64,000 nucleotides of DNA, from positions 1,948,742-2,012,741 of the forward strand of contig NZ_QSNG01000001.1 of the NCBI RefSeq assembly GCF_003416765.1, read 5' to 3'. The translations under genes and the position numbers were made by a program. This DNA comes from Paratractidigestivibacter faecalis (lineage in GTDB: Bacteria; Actinomycetota; Coriobacteriia; Coriobacteriales; Atopobiaceae). Below, piece by piece: positions 61,392 to 64,000 of the stretch (its first letter is position 1; every line of letters starts with the position of its first letter). The notes beneath the pieces are model-generated. The model made no database searches. It had not been told where the DNA came from and was given only the letters and a program-made list of their open reading frames with translations.

Positions 61392-64000
61392 TTGCTTGGG
61401 AGCAAGAGGAACGCCAAGAAGGACGCGGGCCAGAGGGACGCTGGTCAGGAGGGCCAGAAGCGCGTGAGGCGCCGGGCCCTCGGGCGGCGCGTGGTGCGCG
61501 TTGGGTCTCGCGTGCTGGCGGTGGCGGCCGTTGTCGGCGTGGTGGCCGCAAACGTGGCCATGGCCCTCATGGGAGACACCGTCGAGTCCTACCTGGGCGG
61601 CGACAAGATCGAGGTCACCTCGGAGGAGAAGGACGCCACCATGCAGGCCGGCGCCCAGCTTGCCCAGCGCATAGAGGGCGAGGGTCTGGTCCTTCTCAAG
61701 AACGACGACGAGGCCCTGCCCCTTCCCGAGGGCTGCACCCAGGTCAACGTCTTTGGCTGGGCCTCCACGCAGTGGGTGGCCTCCGGCTCCGGCTCCGGCC
61801 AGGTCTCGGGCCAGACCACGGACCTGCTGGACGCCCTCAGCGAGGCGGGCGTCTCGTACAACACGCAGCTTGCGGACATGTACCGTAGCTTCTGCGGCGA
61901 GCGCCCGTACAAGAGCGCGGGCGCCCTCTCAAGCCGCGCTTCGGAGTTCTGCCGCCTGTACGAGCCCTCCATCTACGACAAGAGCTGCTACTCCGACGAC
62001 CTCCTGTCCAACGCGCGGAAGTACTCCGACACGGCGCTGGTGGTCATCTCGCGCACGGCGGGCGAGAGCATCGACTGCCCGCGCGCCCAGTACAAGGTGG
62101 ACGCCCGCGGCGGCGTGGTGGACATCGACGTCACCCGCAGCTACCTGGAGCTCTCCCAGGAGGAAGAGGACCTGCTGCGCTACGTGGGCAAGAACTACGA
62201 GCACGTGGTGGTCCTGGTCAACTCGACAAACGCCATGGAGCTGGGCGAGCTCGAGACCACGCCCGGCGTTGACGCCGCGCTCCTGGTGGGCTGCACGGGT
62301 GGCGAGGGCACGCGGGCCGTGGTGGACGCGCTCTGGGGGCGCACCAATCCCTCCGGTCGCACGACCGACACGTACGCATACGACCTCTCCACGGCCGCGA
62401 GCTGGGCAAACTCCGGCGCCATGGGCGAGGGCATCTACACCAACGGCCAGGGCCTCTACCCCGCCGACGGCACCATGAACGCCAACGTGGGCGTCTCGGA
62501 GCCCTATGACGCCGTGCGCTTCTGCGACTACGCCGAGGGCATCTACGTGGGCTACCGCTGGTACGAGACAGCCGACGCCGAGGGATTCTGGGATGGTGTG
62601 AGCAACCAGTACGGCCAGGGCTACGACGGCGTGGTCCAGTACCCGTTTGGCTACGGCCTGAGCTACACCAGCTTCAAGTGGGAGGTCACGGGCCGCTCCC
62701 CTGGGCAGGGAACCACCGTCGGCCGCAAGACCGACTTCAGCATCCGCGTGAAGGTCACCAACACCGGTGACGCGGCCGGTCGCGACGTGGTCCAGCTCTA
62801 CTGCACCCCTCCCTACAGCAAGGGCGGCATCGAGAAGAGCGCGGCGGTCCTGGTGGCCTACGAGAAGACCCGCCTGCTCAAGCCCGGCGAGACCCAGGAG
62901 ATCTCGCTCTCGTTCTCCATGGACGACGTGGCCTCCTATGACTTCGACGACGCCGATGGGGACGGCTTCACCGGCTACGAGCTGGAGCGCGGCGAGTACA
63001 TGGTGGAGCTTCGCAGGGACGCGCACACGGTTGCCGACTGCGAGTTTGCCAGCACCATGCTGTGGATTCCGCGCACCATCCAGTGCCCCGACGACATCAA
63101 GACCGGCGCCGCGGTGCAGAACCGCTTCACGGGAGACTCCGCCTGGGACGGCGTCTCCATCGACGGCTCCAACTCCGGCGCGGGCATCACGTGGCTCAGC
63201 CGCACGGACTTTGCGGGCACCTTCCCGCGCCGTGGTGACGCGGACCGCGAGATGGCGGGCAACGTCGCGGCGCTCAACCTCTACGCGGACGGCCAGGCCC
63301 TTGTCGAGGCGCTCTCCGCGGAGCCGGACGCCTCGGTCAAGACCGAGTACCCGCTGACCACCACGTCCAGCGAGAGCCACCTGCTCTCCGACGACGGCGA
63401 GCTCACGGAGCTTGGCCGCCAGCTGGGCCTGAGCTACTCCGACGAGGCTTGGGACGACCTTCTCGACCAGGTCTCCATTGCCGACATGGAGCGCATCGTG
63501 CTCCACGGCTACATCTCCACGGGAAAGATCGACGGCATTGGCAAGCCGCGCACCAAGGAGGTGGACGGTCCCTCGCAGGTGGGCTCGTTCAACCAGCTGA
63601 GCACCGGCGTGGCCTACCCGGGCGCCACTGTTCTGGCGCAGACCTGGAGCAAGGAGCTGGCGCGCGAGTACGGCCGCCAGGTGGGCCTTGAGTGCGCGAC
63701 CATCGGCGTGGACGGCTGGTACGCGCCGAGCGTGAACGTCCACCGCACGCCGCTGGGCGGCCGCAACTACGAGTATTACTCCGAGGACCCGCTGGTCTCC
63801 GGCGCCATGGCGTCGCAGGTGGTGGCGGGCTCTAAGGAGGCCGGCACCTATTGCTTCGTCAAGCACCTCGTGGCAAACAGCCAGGACACCTACCGTGACT
63901 CCCTCTACGAGTGGATGACCGAGCAGACCCTGCGCGAGGTCTACCTGCCTGCCTTCCGCATGCTGGCCCGCAGCGGGGCCACGGGCATCATGACCTCGTA
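61392..64000 (+). CDS. Membrane-anchored GH3 glycosidase with permuted domain order (partial)
   Basis: The frame from TTG 61392 stays open to the window end (869 residues). AGGAGG at 61379-61384 supports the start. A basic cytoplasmic N-tail precedes a membrane helix (about 40-60). Next comes what is usually the C-terminal GH3 domain (GEGLVLLKNDDEALPLP, VFGW), then a fibronectin-like region (VGYRWYET, PFGYGLSYT). Only after that comes the catalytic barrel (NVHRTPLGGRNYEYYSEDP, KHLVANSQDTYRD). Domain order is thus reversed relative to standard GH3. Probably a cell-surface beta-glucosidase-like enzyme; its 3' end is outside the window. Confidence 0.93.
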   Translation, partial: MLGSKRNAKKDAGQRDAGQEGQKRVRRRALGRRVVRVGSRVLAVAAVVGVVAANVAMALMGDTVESYLGGDKIEVTSEEKDATMQAGAQLAQRIEGEGLVLLKNDDEALPLPEGCTQVNVFGWASTQWVASGSGSGQVSGQTTDLLDALSEAGVSYNTQLADMYRSFCGERPYKSAGALSSRASEFCRLYEPSIYDKSCYSDDLLSNARKYSDTALVVISRTAGESIDCPRAQYKVDARGGVVDIDVTRSYLELSQEEEDLLRYVGKNYEHVVVLVNSTNAMELGELETTPGVDAALLVGCTGGEGTRAVVDALWGRTNPSGRTTDTYAYDLSTAASWANSGAMGEGIYTNGQGLYPADGTMNANVGVSEPYDAVRFCDYAEGIYVGYRWYETADAEGFWDGVSNQYGQGYDGVVQYPFGYGLSYTSFKWEVTGRSPGQGTTVGRKTDFSIRVKVTNTGDAAGRDVVQLYCTPPYSKGGIEKSAAVLVAYEKTRLLKPGETQEISLSFSMDDVASYDFDDADGDGFTGYELERGEYMVELRRDAHTVADCEFASTMLWIPRTIQCPDDIKTGAAVQNRFTGDSAWDGVSIDGSNSGAGITWLSRTDFAGTFPRRGDADREMAGNVAALNLYADGQALVEALSAEPDASVKTEYPLTTTSSESHLLSDDGELTELGRQLGLSYSDEAWDDLLDQVSIADMERIVLHGYISTGKIDGIGKPRTKEVDGPSQVGSFNQLSTGVAYPGATVLAQTWSKELAREYGRQVGLECATIGVDGWYAPSVNVHRTPLGGRNYEYYSEDPLVSGAMASQVVAGSKEAGTYCFVKHLVANSQDTYRDSLYEWMTEQTLREVYLPAFRMLARSGATGIMTS

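Overview
High-GC, actinobacterial-looking chromosome. The combination of a PknB/PstP/FhaA/FhaB/SEDS-PBP cell-wall signalling operon, a zinc-ribbon DUF6273-type protein, a galactitol-family PTS and an NRAMP-related magnesium transporter beside an MgtE-like protein points to class Coriobacteriia, most likely an Olsenella/Atopobium-like member of the Atopobiaceae. That placement is from family knowledge, not from a search.

Layout. 1-10.7 kb is housekeeping: end of argG, argH, a Schlafen/AlbA_2 regulator gene bracketed by 67-bp near-identical repeats, purB, a TSCPD protein, a Tat lipoprotein, an OmpR-type two-component pair, purC and a small membrane protein. At 10.7-15.1 kb, tRNA-Arg(CCT) carries a complete 4,243-bp integrated element bounded by 95-bp direct repeats that begin exactly at the anticodon loop. 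It holds a tyrosine integrase, an excisionase/AlpA-like HTH protein, a replisome-organizer-like protein with a zinc ribbon, a terminase-small-subunit-like protein and two small phage-type proteins, but no capsid, portal, large terminase or lysis genes. It looks like a minimal phage satellite and is the most interesting object here.

15.1-26.4 kb: a secreted esterase, then a minus-strand operon (membrane Ser/Thr kinase, FhaA, FhaB, PP2C phosphatase, a fused SEDS glycosyltransferase/class B PBP, PASTA kinase PknB) with 4-bp ATGA overlaps between several genes. 26.3-33 kb: tRNA-Leu(CAG), serS, an ABC exporter, and membrane proteins of unknown role. 33.1-38.0 kb: purE-srtB-purF-purM-purN, with a class B sortase inserted in the purine operon. 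38.1-46.1 kb: a sugar cluster with a GntR/UTRA regulator, archaeal-type triosephosphate-isomerase-like protein, YjbQ, galactitol-type PTS IIB/IIC/IIA and three aldolase/epimerase enzymes; the substrate is unknown.

46.1-49.6 kb: a lower-GC AAA/DUF4143 ATPase with a dyad over its promoter, a 750-bp gene-poor stretch with a nested inverted repeat, and an RNA m5U methyltransferase. 49.8-57.8 kb: a radical SAM protein, an EF-G2-like GTPase with altered switch II, a CNNM/CorC-type CBS membrane protein, a free-standing domain resembling the cyanophycin synthetase N-terminus, a YtxH protein and a PRC-barrel protein. 57.8-61.3 kb: an MgtE-like/NRMT pair (likely magnesium homeostasis) with a long leader. 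61.4 kb to the end: a membrane-anchored GH3 glycosidase with permuted domain order, cut by the window edge.

A 9-mer GGCGAGAAG (or its complement) recurs about 22 times, half of the copies in the small intergenic fraction and often just after stop codons or in hairpins.
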